A stretch of DNA of 64,000 nucleotides from Clarkia xantiana subsp. parviflora (lineage: Eukaryota; Streptophyta; Magnoliopsida; Myrtales; Onagraceae): contig JAPTYO010000004.1 in assembly GCA_036873135.1 (NCBI GenBank), positions 32,955,105 through 33,019,104 of the forward strand, given 5' to 3'. The position numbers were made by a program, and so were the translations under genes. Below, in pieces: positions 1 to 12,169 of the stretch (position 1 is the stretch's first letter; every line of letters starts with the position of its first letter). The notes beneath the pieces were generated by a model that did no database searches, was not told the DNA's origin, and worked only from the letters and a program-made list of their open reading frames with translations.

Positions 1-471
1 GGTCGAACATGACACGCGTAGTATGATGTGCGTGTCGATAGCATAACCTGAACTTATTTTATGTTAGGAATGGGAATGTCATATGCTATCGTAGATTCTC
101 ATCTAGCCTAGAATGTGTTAGTAGACGAATAGAGTTCATCACGTCTGCAAAACTTTGATCATGTTGTGTTACCCCGAAACCAAATGATCGTTTTACATAA
201 CCAGGTTTCTCTTTCGAAACACCATGGTTCTTAGCCGGTCTTGATATGGATGAGAAATCATTTCCATCAAGACGACCGTGCCCGTGTGACATGGCAGGGT
301 CCACATTCAACATATTTTATTAGGAGGTTTTACGCTCCAACGACTAGTTTATAGACCGTCCATCCGATGTAATAATGTCATTATGACGTCGTAATATCAT
401 AAAGTCAATTAGAAATTCTTATTCAAACATTATTTCTAATTCAAAAGTGTTATTGTCACAATTCAAGCCTT
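1..471 (-). mobile_element. copia 3' untranslated region
   Basis: This is non-coding DNA downstream of the RNase H stop codon of the minus-strand copia fragment that follows. Its reverse complement resembles 36301-36760, the 3' untranslated part of plus-strand copia element C. Shared segments include the stretch around the ORF end, the cytosine/adenine-rich block near 290-350 and the block near 170-240. The 3' LTR expected beyond it lies outside the window. The short ORF in it is not conserved between the two copies, so I do not call a gene. Confidence 0.7.
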
Positions 472-2045
472 CTAAATCCTACGCAATCGAAGCAGTTTTA
501 CGTGCTTTTTGAAAACATCATTGCTTAAGGGTTTAATTAATGGATCTGCAATCATATCCTCCGAAGGCATGAATTCAGTTGTGATCAGCTTTTCCTCTAC
601 CACACTCTTCTCATATTTATATTTTATATCAATGTGTTTTTTCCTACTATGGTACTTAGGATTCTTGACTGCCCCTATCGCTGCTTGACTGCCAGAGTAA
701 ATGCACAAAGGCTTACTCTCGTCCTCGACGTCAAGTAGGGGAGTCATCAGTTTCCTTAGCCAGACAACCTCCTATGAATTCTTAGAGAGAGCTACGAATT
801 CAGATTCCATAGTGGACAACACTAGACATGATTGCTTCTTGCTCATCCATGAGATGGCAGCATTAGCAAGGAGAAACACTCCTCCTGAGGTGGACTTACG
901 ATCATCTAGATCACCACCGTGGTCGGTGTCACTATATCCTATTAATTATAGCTTACTTCCCTAATAGCACAGTCCGTAGTCTGTTGTACCTTTCAGATAC
1001 CTCATATTTCGTTTGACGGCTTTTAAACGTTGATAACAGGGGCCCGAATGGAAAAGTGCTACTAAACCCACATAGTAACAGATATCATGACGGGTGCATT
1101 GCATCGTGTACATCAGTCTTCCTACCATACTGAGGTACTCTGCAATTTTCATATGTTCATGCTCTGCCAGGTTCTTTGGGCCATCACGCTTCGACAGGGC
1201 ACACCCATATACAACCGGTGTATCCACGGGTTTTGCATCATAGAGAATGAACATTCTCAACAACTTGTTGATATAGGCTTCCTGAGAAAGACATAATTTT
1301 CGAGCACCACGATCTCTAGCAATCTTAATTCCTAGGATGTAGGTGGCCTCGCCCATGTCCTCATCTCAAACAGATGCAAACCAGGACTTTGATTTCTTTA
1401 AATAACTTACATTGTTCGCGGCAATAAGTATGTCGTCGACGTACAACGTTAAGTTGACATACTTTCACCCAGAGGTCTTGGTGTACACGCAGAGATCATC
1501 GTGAAGATTCACGAATCCGTTGACAACGATTCTCTCGTGGAACCTGCGGTACCATTGTCGGGACGATTGTTTAAGGCCATAGATCAATATTTGGAGCTTA
1601 CAAACCTTACCTTCATTACCAGGGGATATAAAACTCTCTGGTTTCTCCATGTAGATGTCTTCTTCCAAGTTCCCATGAAGGAATGCAGTCTTAACATCCA
1701 TCTGGTGCAGCTCGAGATCGAGGGTAGCAACAAAGGCCAAAATGGCCCGGATTGCGTTGTAACGAACAGTCAGTGAGTAAGTTTCATCAAAGTCAACTCC
1801 GTGGAGTTGGGTATATCCTTTCGCGAAAAGTCGAGCTTTATATCTCTCAACGTTTCAGTCGGCAGTGAGTTTAATATCAGATCCCACTTAGCCCATATTG
1901 CTATGCGATTAGCAGGCAAATCAACTAACGTCCAAACATAATTGGCTTTCATAGAGGCGATCTATTCCTCCATTGTATTCCTATATACCTTTGCTTGAGG
2001 ACTTTCTAAAGCTTGTTAAACCGTTACCGGTTCATAAACCGAAGT
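472..2045 (-). pseudogene. copia RT-RNase H fragment (copy A)
   Basis: This is the C-terminal part of a Ty1-copia polyprotein, broken into at least four reading frames. Read on the minus strand it starts with the RT N-terminal region (about 1770-1960). The typical block MDVKTAFLHGNLEEDIYM follows at 1465-1740, then the catalytic YVDD motif near 1430, then the RT C-terminus (961-1356) with a PDI-like block degraded to HDI. The RNase H follows and ends at 472-747 with the KHIDIKYKY segment. Frameshifts and stops separate the blocks, so no product is expected. Gag, protease and integrase are absent. It lies directly next to a second copy of the same segment (copy B), and its 3' untranslated region occupies the window start. 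The copia lineage is not assigned. Confidence 0.88.
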
Positions 2046-3520
2046 CTTAGGATAATTCATCTACAACCATATTTTCTGAAGGCATGAATTCAACTGTGAT
2101 CAGCTTGTCTTATACCACGCTCTTCGCATAGTTGTATTTAACATCAATGTGTTGTGTCTTAAAATGGTACTTAGGATTCTGGACTGCCCCTATCGATGCT
2201 TGATTGTCATAGCAAATGCACAAAGCCTTACTCCCGTCCTCGATGTCAAGCAAGGCTGTCAAATGTCTTTTTAACAAAACAGCCTCCAGTGCATTCTTTG
2301 AGAGAGCTACGAATTCAGATTCCATAGTTGACAACGCGACACATGATTTATTCTTGCTCATCCAAGAGATGGTAGCATTAGCAAGGAGAAACACTCCTAC
2401 TGAGGTGGACTTACGATCATCTAGATCACCACCATGGTTGATGTCACTATATCCTATCAATTCAAGCTTACTTCCTCATAACACAGTCCGTAGTCTGCTG
2501 TACCTTTCAGATAACTCAAAATTCGTTCAACGGCTTTTAAATGTTGATTTCGGGGTTTGATTGGAACGCGCTACTAGTCCCACAATGTAGTAGATATCTG
2601 GACGAGTGCACTGCATCGCGTACATCAAACTTCCTACCATACTGAGGTACTCTGCACTTTTCATTCGTTCACGCTCTATCAGGTTCTTTGGGCCATCACG
2701 CTTCATCATCGCACACCCATATACAACTGGTGTTTCCACAGGTTTAGCATCATAGAGATTGAACCTTCTTAACATCTTGTTGATATAGGCTTCCTGAGAA
2801 AGACATAATTTACGAGCACCACGATCTCTAGCAATCTTAATGCCCAAGATGTAAGTGGCCCCGCCCATGTCCTTCCTCTCAAATACAGATGCTAACCAAG
2901 ACTTTGATTTCTTCAAATAACTCATATCGTTCGCGGCAATAAGGATGTCATCGATGTATAACGTCAAGATAACATTTTTTGACCCTGAGGTCTTCGTTTA
3001 CACGCAGGGATACTCGTGAAGATTCATGAATCTGTTGCCCACGATTTCCTCGTGGAACCTGCGTTACCATTGCCGGGACGATTGTTTAAGACCATAGATT
3101 GACCTTTGGAGCTTACAAACTTTATGTTCATTCACAGGGATAAGAAACTTTCTGGTTTCTCCATGTAGATCTCTTCCTCCAAGTTTTCATGAAGGAAGGC
3201 AGACTTAACATCCATATGGTGCAACCAAGGCCAAAATGGCCCGGACTGCGGTGTAACGCACAATCAGTGAGTAAGTCTCATCAAAGTCCACTCCGTGGAG
3301 TTGGGTATATCCTTTGGAGGCAAGTCGAGCTTTGTACCGCTCAACTTTTTTATCAGCAGCGAGTTTCATTTTCAGAACCCACTTAGCCCCGATTGCTCTG
3401 CGATTATCAGGAAAATCAACTAACGTCCAAACAAAATTGGCTTCCATTGAGGCGATTTTCATTCCTTTGCTTGAGGGCCTTCCAGAGCTTGTTGAACCGT
3501 TACCAGTTCCTTATTAACTG
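2046..3520 (-). pseudogene. copia RT-RNase H fragment (copy B)
   Basis: This is a second minus-strand copy of the same copia RT-RNase H segment, tandem to copy A. In reading order it has an RT N-terminal block (3205-3462, VWTLVDFP..AIGAKWVLK), then a degraded palm region. YVDD-like YIDD follows with the RT C-terminus (2527-2967) and a CTRPDI block. RNase H comes last (2110-2460, CVALSTMESEFVALSKNA and QHIDVKYNYAKS). The last RNase H residues run into copy A's RT N-terminus near 2045, so the 3' untranslated region and LTR are missing between the copies. At least three frame breaks are visible. The head-to-tail repeat suggests duplication of about 1.5 kb by unequal exchange or template switching. 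Confidence 0.88.
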
Positions 3521-4649
3521 GTTCATTAACCCAAATTGATTATCATGCCACAATCAGGGAGATAATAATATTTTGAAAACAATGGCATACATCGGATATC
3601 TATGAGATAGAAGGCGACCTGCAATGATTCCTCAGACATCTAACCAACCAGACCACCAGTAAACCAATGGAAGGAGGCCGTGAAAGAGTTCACATTAATG
3701 ACGTCTCCTTTCTAATATATCAGTATCTTAAAACAGTTTAATTGCTCTCACCGGAACGGGGAATAAGAACATACACCTGATCGTGGCTTTCCTAAGGCCC
3801 TTTTGAAAACGTTTCGAGGAATTCATGCAGACATACACAATTCTACTACACAAGTAAATTATCATATGTAGCCACACCGAAGAAACACATCAATCATCAT
3901 ACATACGCGTCATGCGTCTAATGTTCCGAGGAACTCGTGCTAGCATATATAATTCTACTACCCAAGTAAATCATATACAGCTACATCCTCCACATTTATG
4001 CACACGCATCATGCGTGATCACTCCACAACAAACATGCATATTTGGCGACTGAATTTCAATTTTAAAACATTTGGGCCTGACTTTCAATTCATGCTTATA
4101 ATCAATCATGTGAACTTCTATACATGGATTCTAGGCAACATCAACCATCACAACATGTCTACCCTAGTGTGCAACTCGTTAATTAAAAACCAGGGCTCTG
4201 CCCACAACATGCAATATCCAGCTAGCTTGACATATTCAAGACGCAATTATAAGCATGCAATAATATCAATTAAATAAGAAATTTCAATTCAACCCACTAA
4301 ATGATTCAGTCCCAAAATCATGCATTTCCGAGATCCATCCCCATAATCGACAATAGGTATCATGTTTTACTAAAACGTGAAAATTTCAAACCAATTCGCG
4401 TTGTGTAGGTAATTTTAAAGTTCATAACATTTGGATTTTAAAATTTAACCATCCTATTTTCAGTTGACTCGGGTCAGTCCGACCAAAACGGTCTGGTTCA
4501 CGTCAATTCGGTCTGACGGTCCGGTGAAAACCGGTCCGACCGGTACGGTTCAGTTTAATGGGAATTCAGTTCGGTCCTTCACACAAACCGAGTCGGTTTA
4601 GTTCGACCCATTAGTTAGCCGGTACGACCCGACCCGAATGGGTCTGACC
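3521..4649 (-). mobile_element. non-coding copia internal segment
   Basis: There is no convincing gene here. The segment is a diverged same-orientation repeat of 5990-7190: both contain the block starting near 4032 and 6490, followed by a shared stretch with a conserved AATCATG-rich segment. Both end in a tract rich in GGTTCGGTC-type pyrimidine/purine repeats. It is therefore copia-derived untranslated DNA and not host spacer. Confidence 0.6.
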
Positions 4650-4855
4650 TGTTAGCATATGGTGATAGGGCGCCGTAAATGGAAGCCCGTTAATATGTAT
4701 ATGTTACCTGAGACAATTGGGTAAATATCACATTAGGGAAATTGGGCTAGACCTAAATCCCAATTGAAATGAGATGCCCAAAATTGGGCTTCCCTTATAC
4801 ACTAGGCCGGCCGAAATATTGGAGTGGGCAAAGTGGACTTTTGTCCACTTTGCTC
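4650..4855 (+). mobile_element. truncated copia-type LTR, inverted
   Basis: The segment begins TGTTAGCATATGGTGATAGG, the LTR 5' start seen in rc at 5448 and 8531, and runs about 200 bp before stopping. It abuts a minus-oriented LTR at 4856, giving a head-to-head arrangement of two members of the same LTR family. Confidence 0.65.
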
Positions 4856-5448
4856 TGTTAGATTACGGGGAGTAATCACTACGGAAACTAAATCATGGTA
4901 CATACTTAAAATTACGCAGCGGAAGATTCACACATACCTCTACAGTTGTCCGTGGTCCCAAGATCTTTGTAGTAGGGAGTTCACGATCCTCCGGTCGGCA
5001 CCCGTAGAGGTTCTTGTCAAGGAAGCCCTACGTGGTATATTTTTCACTGCAAAGCCTCTGATCGATTCTTGTTAAGGAACAGATCTCTGAAGTGTTTGCT
5101 CGAAGGCAAATTGGCACACCCTTAGTAAGGTAGTGGTTCGGCCGAATATGGTGTCTCTGGGGGAAGAGTTTTCTCTTAAAACACCACTTGAAGGGAATTT
5201 TGATTAACCTTAATAAAACCCCTAACTCCCCATATATATAGGAGGAGTACAGTGGAAAAAAGTCATATTTACCACCACCTATAATTCGGCCGGCCATACT
5301 AGTATAGGGAGGCCCAATTTTGGGCCTCTCATGTCATTTGGGATTTGGGTCTGGCCCAATGTTCTAAAGTGACATGTACCCAATTAACTTAGGTAACATA
5401 TACATATAATGGGTTTCCATTTACGGCGCCCATCACCATATGCTTACA
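4856..5448 (-). repeat. 3' LTR of copia-type element
   Basis: On the minus strand it begins TGTAAGCATATGG and ends CCGTAATCTAACA. A purine tract lies immediately upstream. It shares family features with LTRs at 7982-8531, 9398-9876 and 37398-37991: a GGCGCCGTAA block near the start and a GGCCGGCCGAA block in the middle. Confidence 0.75.
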
Positions 5449-5461
5449 GCTCCCACTCGCC
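5449..5461 (-). other. polypurine tract
   Basis: The minus-strand GGCGAGTGGGAGC directly precedes the LTR start. The plus-strand element C has the same purine tract before its 3' LTR at 37385-37397. This is the priming site for plus-strand DNA synthesis. Confidence 0.7.
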
Positions 5462-7968
5462 GGAATGGGAGGGTACCTGTTAATGTATTGTCGTCCAAAT
5501 CTGCATCAACATTTCACTCTTTCGATCTTGTCATTTGCTTCCGAATAATTCATACGAAGTTTGCCGTGCGACCGGCGGACACGACGGGCAACGTGTTACT
5601 CATCTATTAGGAGTGTTCTAGCGCCCGCGGAACATTGATTCCCTTTTCTCCAATCAACGTGTTATAAACAACATTTATATAGTGTCGCGTTGTATCCTAG
5701 GTCAACTGATAATTCTTCTTTTGCCTAGTTTCCTCATAGGAACACTTCTCCAAGGCATCCGTACAAGTATTCACAACCTTCAACTAATATCCGGTTGGTA
5801 GCCACCTAGTGAATACAAGATTCGGTGAATTACTGGTGAACTTGACCATCCCCATTGCTCATATCCTCAGTCAAACCTAACCGATTTCCAAAGACGTGGT
5901 CACTGGGCATTTTTGTTCAGCACTACGCTCGTATGCCGGAAGCGAACATTGTGCCTGACCTTAGATAATGCCATCTATTCATCGATAACAACACTAGGTT
6001 GGGAAGATAACAATATTTTGACAGAATTGCATACATCGGATTATCTATTATGGTGGAATACGACGAATAGTGATTCTTCAGTCACTAAACCAAATCAACC
6101 TTCAGTAAACCGAGGAAGGGGGTGTCGTGAAAGAATTCACACTATTGTCGTTTTCAATCTAATAGATCAGTCTTTTGAAAACGGTTATTCTATTGCAAAT
6201 TACCGGAACGGGAATTTTCAAATAAGCATACCCGATCTTGGCTTTCCCAAGGCCCTTATGATTTTGTAAAATTGTCCGATAATTTACGCATGCATATTTA
6301 TAATTATACTACATCTAGCAAATCATCATACCATGCCATAAATATCGAACACAACATGCTTACGCGTCATGTGTCTAATGTTCCTAGTATATATAATTCT
6401 ACGTAAAGTAAATTATCACATGCGTTCTATCATGAACATCCTAGCATACGCGTCAAAACATGCAACATCCGCACACATCATGCATAATTGGCGACTGAAA
6501 TTTTCGGTTTTATAAAATGCTTTGAAAATATTAGGGGTTGTTTTGCAATTCATGCTTACAATCAATCATGCGAATTTCTAGACATGGATTCTAGGCACTT
6601 TCAATCAGCATAGCGTGTCTATCCTATTACGCAAACCATATATTTAAATCCCATAGCTCAATGCTCGCAATATAATATCCAGCTAGCTTGACTAAGTCAA
6701 GACGACAGTTCTAATTATATCAAAATATATGATGCAGAAAGTAAACAATTGCAAATCAGCCCACTAATTTAATCCAGTCCCAAAAACATGCAAGTCTGAG
6801 ATCCATCCCCATAATCGAAACCAGGCATTAGGGTTTTGACTGAAACCGTGTACTAAAACACAAACCCTAAGAGCACTGTTTAAGCTAATTTTAAAGTTCG
6901 AAAACATTTTGGATTTAAAATTTGACATCCTATTTTATTGAACAATTAAAAATTTCCAAAAATTTTAAAGTGGTTCGGTCCAAATTTTAAAATCCGGTTC
7001 AACTCGGTCTAATTTTAAAAATTACGGTTTGGTCCGAAACGGTTCAATAAAATAAGATAGTGGTTCGGTTTATCACTCAAAACCGGTTAGGTTATGTTCA
7101 ATTTAGTTACTATAGTCCGACCCGATTAAGAAAACCCGGATTGGTTTAACCTGTTCCGGTTTAGCAATTGGACCGGCCCTTAAACCCTAGGGTTCGGCCG
7201 AATTATTCTTGTGGGCTAAGTAGTGTTTTAATGTTAAAAACTCAACTTAGCCATCAAGAAATAATAATTATTTAAAAATAATTTCCAATAATGCCTATAT
7301 ATATAGAATTCGGCACATATATATATATATATATAATATTGTCAAATATATCTTTTAGGGATTAAAATATGTAGACAATATATTTTTTTAATCTTATATA
7401 GTAATTAAATCTATCAATATATATATTATCCCTATTTTAATCCACATATATTGATAGTTAATATCATTTACAATATTATATTAGAACCTATCCTTATTTT
7501 CCAATTTCTAGATATATTTACCTATTAATTAAAATTTAAAAATGGCAACCTATATCTCTAATAGGGTGGCCGAAATTTTTAATTATTTAGGGGTTAAGAA
7601 AATTAATTTTTTTTTTACCCAAATTGCCCCTAGGGTTTCGGCCAACAAACATGAAATTGGAAAATGTTGTCAAATTCTAAGATCAAATACTACATTGATC
7701 AAGAATCCAAATTGTGTTCTTGATAAAACTCATGGTGTTCTTGAAGATTATGAACATCAAACTCAAATACATAACAAAATTTTCGGTTTTGATCCTCAAA
7801 AACACATAAATTTTGAAAATTTTTAGTTTTTAAAGATCAAACACATGATTTCATGTTGAAAAATTTCGGAACACATATTGATGTTCATCAACCTAAAAAT
7901 TTCGGATTTTTTTATAGATTCAAGAACATCAGTTCATAAAAAAAAAAAATTAAGAACTCCTTAACCAA

Positions 7969-7980
7969 GCTCTGATACCA
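7969..7980 (-). other. primer binding site (initiator tRNA-Met type)
   Basis: The minus-strand TGGTATCAGAGC lies one base inside the 3' end of the LTR at 7982. This is the well-known plant copia PBS complementary to the 3' end of initiator methionine tRNA. It fixes the element's orientation. Confidence 0.85.
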
Positions 7981-7981
7981 C

Positions 7982-8531
7982 TGTTTGATTACGGGGACGT
8001 AATAATACGGAATGCTAAACGTGTACTAGCAAGAAATCTAATCTACGCAGCGAAATTAGTACACATACCTTTTAGCTTTCCTGCCCAAGAACGATGTGGA
8101 GGGAGTTCTGATCCTCCAGTCGGAACCACGTGCAAGTTCTTCGTTAGAAGAAGTCTCACGCGATGTAGCTCCACAATAAGACCTCTGATCGATTCTTCAA
8201 TGGAGATGGAACCTCGGACTTGATGTTGGTGGTGCCGAAATATTAGACTAGGGTGACAAGTTTTCTCAATGAAGATTATTGTTCTTAATTGTGTGTTTAA
8301 ACCCTTAGGATTCACCCCTATATATAGTATTGGGTGGAGTTGCCAAATAGCAACTCCAACCAATGTGGTACTAGGGTTTCGGCCGAACCATGCATAATAA
8401 GGAGGACCTCCCTTGTCAATTACTAATTGGATTTGGCCCAATTAGCCCAGATTGACAATTACCTAATTAACTTAGGTAATTCCCTTAATTAACGGGCTCC
8501 TATTACGGCGCCACGTCACCATATGCTAACA
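7982..8531 (-). repeat. 5' LTR of copia-type element
   Basis: On the minus strand it starts TGTTAGCATATGGTGACG and ends AATCAAACA, followed by the PBS. It is about 550 bp and contains the family's GGCGCCGTAA and TTCGGCCGAA blocks. A TATATATAGG-type promoter motif lies near 8320. Confidence 0.75.
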
Positions 8532-9397
8532 CTTGTTTCTTTTTCCCTTCTCGCAAAGACATTACGTTCTCAGCTTTACCCGTTATCACCATCGCAATGG
8601 TGTCGGGTTGTTGTGTCTTACGCTTCATAGTGTTTAAATAAAATTGCCTTGCCATGTGCTCATCACCCTAAACTTCCCCTATCCCATTCTCAGTTATGAA
8701 CTTCATTTTTTGATGTACCGTTGACGACACTATCTCATATGGATTGATTGTGGTTTTGCCGAGGATCCCGTTGTACGCTCCCAAGCTTTCCACGACCAAG
8801 AAGTTCACGTTAATCTTTATTTGTGTCCAACCTTGCCCCAAAGTCACTGGCAAGCTGATCATTCCCAAGGGATAGCTTGTCGCTCCTGAAAAGGCAACAA
8901 GAGGGAAGTCCACTTGTGGTAGATCAATATTTGTTTTCCCAATTTCCTTCAGCACTTGCATTTGCAGTAAGTCAGCCGAGCTACCTCCATCAACTAGTAT
9001 CGTTTTTACATCGTAGTTGTCGATGTCTAGAGTTACTACCAGGTCATCGTCATGTGGAAAGACAATGTGGCTATTATCTTTTTCAGATAACTCGATCACC
9101 ATCTCTTCTTCTTCTCTTGTTCTTTTTCTCCATTTCGGCGTAAAGTCGATTTTGGTGGAATACACTTCTCTTGCGTTTCCTGTTGAACCACCTGCTCCTT
9201 CTCCTCCATGGATCATGTTTATTGTTCCTCTCTTGTTAGGAGGAGCATTGTATTCAACCTTCTCTTTTCATTTCTCCTTGGCCGTAAATCTTGCGGGTGC
9301 GCTATTACCCTCGTGATCGAAGAATTGCTTCAGCTCTCCTCTTTGTATGCATTGTTAATGCTTAACTTCAAACTAAAGCAACCGTTTATGTCGTGAC
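8532..9397 (-). pseudogene. Tat-type gypsy protease fragment
   Basis: A 182-codon minus-strand ORF (8668-9216) is part of a Ty3-gypsy polyprotein. It opens with MIHGGEGAGGS, equivalent to the MIHGGFAAGGD and VIHGGMAAGGD blocks of elements A and B. It carries the aspartic protease site LVDGGSSADLL, then SYPLGMISLPV and the INPYEIVSSTVHQKMKF block just before RT. The bases upstream on the minus strand (9217-9380) extend the homology (NKRGTINM). RT and everything downstream are missing. The fragment is bounded on both sides by copia LTRs, so it is a nested or recombined scrap. It belongs to a lineage related to but distinct from A and B. Confidence 0.85.
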
Positions 9398-9876
9398 TGT
9401 TAGATTACAGAGAGTAATCTCTACGGACATTAAAACATAGTACATGCTAGTAATCGAAATTACGCAGCGGAAGATTCGCACATACCTCAAACAATGTCAG
9501 TAGCCCCAAGATCCTTCCTGCAGGGAGTTCACGATCCTCCGGTCGGCACCCGTAGAGGTTCTGGTTAAGGAAGAACTATGTAGTATATTCTTCACAGCAA
9601 AGCCTCTGATCGATTCTTGGCAGGGAGACAGATCTCTGGAATGTTTGCTCGAAAGCAAATTGGCACACCCTTGGTGTTGTGATGTGGTTCGGTCGAACTA
9701 TGTATGTTATGGGGAGAGGGATCTCTTAAATCACCACAAGGGAGGAATTATGATTAACCCTAATAAAACCCCTAACACTCCATATATATAGGAGGAGCAA
9801 AGTGGACAAAAGTCCACTTTGCCCCCTACATAATTTGGCCGACCACTTGGTGTATAATGGAGGCCCAATTTTGGGC
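9398..9876 (-). repeat. truncated copia-type LTR
   Basis: It starts in plus coordinates TGTTAGATTACAGAG, matching the start at 4856. The segment continues collinear with that LTR through the GATCCTCCGGTCGGCACC block and stops at about 9876, losing the LTR 5' end. No PBS or PPT is present. Confidence 0.75.
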
Positions 9877-9986
9877 ACAATTCGGTGACGTGTTCGGGTC
9901 AAAGTTTCAATTTACAATCATTCGTGGGGTAATTAAAATAATACAGTACGAATGAAAACGGGTCTAAATTGAGCGTATATCCATCA
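9877..9986 (-). repeat. fragment of the LTR family seen at 59.4-62.6 kb
   Basis: The plus strand ends GCGTATATCCATCA. The preceding 100 bases match, with many changes, the end of the LTRs at 59354-60164 and 61856-62615. Only the LTR 5' end (minus-strand sense) survives. Confidence 0.6.
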
Positions 9987-10039
9987 GTAATAGTAATAAC
10001 ATAATAAATTATAAAGATCATACAAAATACATTATATAT

Positions 10040-10985
10040 TTAAAAAAATAATAAGCACTACATCTTGGATGTAATCTCACTTTACATCCGTTTTTGGATG
10101 TAATCTTACATTACAATGAATGAAGTATATTATATTACAATAGACTTCACATTACAATGCACATTACATTGTTTGGTTTGTCAAACAACGTTATGTGTAA
10201 GTAATATGAGACGTAATGTGAGATTACATCTCACATTACACCATCCAAACCTCCTAGAGGACGTTTGGATGGACTTAATGTGAGATTACAAGTAGTGTGA
10301 GCTATGTAATGTAATGTTAGATTGAAGTGTTTGATATGCTTTGTCATGTGACTTTATTATTATATTCATCTATATGAGAGTATACTATATCTTGATATGA
10401 TAAGATTTTAATGAATATTTATTTTGAGAATAACTAATTTACTTCTTAAACTTTATATTTTATAGTTAAAACATATAGTGTATTCATGAACTTTAAAAAC
10501 CATATTTTAATATTAAAACTAAATTCACATAAATATTAAAAAATTTATAATTGAAACATTATGTATAGTTGGATAAGATATTTTTCATTAAAAAATTGCC
10601 ACAAAAAAGATTTTATTCATTTTGTACGAAAATTATGCACATAATTATTTATTATAATAATGAGTCATGAAGTAATTAAAAAATAAAAAAGATAATAATA
10701 GCATAATACTATAAATATAATACAAAATAATTTATCAATTTAATAAATAATAATAAAATAATAAACACTATGTAATGTTGGATTGGATGTAATCTCATAT
10801 TACATCCATTTTTGGATGTAATATCACATTACAGTGAATAAAGTTTGGACGTAATATCACATTACAATAAATTTCACATTTTCAATGCATATTACATTGT
10901 TTATTTTGTCAAACGTCGTAATGCGGATGTAACGTGAGTTGTGATGTTAGATTACATCATACATTACATCAATCCAAACATCCCT
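10040..10985. mobile_element. tandem MITE-like inverted repeats
   Basis: Two related blocks (10040-10252 and 10253-10985) are full of short direct and inverted copies of a GTAATGTGAGATTACAT-like motif. The outer ends CCATCCAAACCTCC, GGACGTTTGGATGG and CCAATCCAAACATCCC are mutual inverted repeats. They resemble Tourist/PIF-Harbinger MITE ends (GGGxGTTTGGAT type). No ORF is supported. Exact ends and target duplications are unclear. Confidence 0.5.
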
Positions 10986-12169
10986 TAATGCTTTAGGTTT
11001 GATTTGCAACATATTTAGTAGCATAAAATCTCTGTTGAAGAAAAATAAACGAGATATTTGAATTTTAAAACATATTAGAAATAATAACATTTTATTGTTT
11101 TGATAAATAAACATACATATACTGGATTAAATTTAAATTATAATCAGTTACAATACTATATATACTCTAATATTATATTAAAATATTATTTAGTTTTATT
11201 TGTTATTATATGTTTTTTAAATTTAAATATAGTAATTAAATAACTATAATATTTTCTACCATACTTAAAAACTATTTTTAATTAAATTTAATAAGAATAG
11301 ATCTAATTTGTTTTTAATGGTTGGTGATAATTGAAATTATAACAAATCAACCATGTAATATTGTGTAGAGGTTTAGTGTTTCATCATCTAATCAGATGTC
11401 TCGATTTGAATTATAGGAATGAAAAAAAAATTGGGATCAATACTTTATCCCTTACAAGTTGACTTAGTGCGAATGATGATTATTTTAGAAGCTGGTATTT
11501 ACAACAACTCGTGGGAAACTAAAGACATTATAAAAAATCATTTAAGAATAAAACATATATATTTTCACACAAATAAATTAATTTTGTCTAATAGAAAAAG
11601 AATCTTGCGTAGAGAGATTCGACGAATGTAATATAAAAAAAATCTAATTCTATTTGATTCAATTAAATACTAACATGTGGCGAAACAGACATTTATGGCA
11701 TTTAAAATTATTAATTATATAGTTTCTGACTTCAAATGCATAATATTGTCTCACGTGGCACAACACACAATCATCGATTCTAAACTTTAAAACTTACCTG
11801 AAAATATACATCATTAGATAATATTATATATTTTTAATACTTACAAATATATTTGTTTCCTTTAATTTACTATGATATTATTTATTTTAAAAATCGTAAT
11901 TACAAAACTGTAAATTTTTCTGTGGTACTCTGATTTTACTATTTTCGAGTCGTATTAATCAACCAATAAGATACATGCATTATTTTTTAATATATATCAA
12001 TTTAAAAAAGAATTTAACACAAAATGCAAGGAAATGATATTTTAATATAAGCGTTGTTAGTATAGAATTTGGGTCAATGTTATTATCGGGGTGTGAAACC
12101 GGTTAAAAAACCGACGGGTCGGCTCAAAACAACGAGTTGTTTTGCTAACTAAGTATATTTTAATTGGTA
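10986..12169. other. AT-rich spacer, no gene seen
   Basis: The segment is strongly AT-rich. One 70-codon ORF at 11419-11631 has no recognisable motif, is rich in lysine, isoleucine and arginine as expected by chance in such DNA, and is not called. Confidence 0.6.

Larger units (their letters stand above)
4856..8531 (-). mobile_element. non-autonomous copia-type LTR element
   Basis: The unit has 5' LTR 8531-7982, PBS 7980-7969, about 2.5 kb of internal DNA and a 3' LTR at 5448-4856 preceded by a PPT, all on the minus strand. The internal DNA has no gag or pol motifs, so the element must depend on proteins from relatives or be a recombinant remnant. The two LTRs are clearly diverged (different subfamily-like central parts). 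I find no matching 5-bp target duplication (cttgt on one side, tgctc on the other). It may therefore be a mosaic of two elements rather than one insertion. Confidence 0.65.

Noticed and set aside
7965..7985. tRNA gene
   Set aside because: Only the 12-base complement to a tRNA 3' end is present, at the expected PBS position. No cloverleaf.
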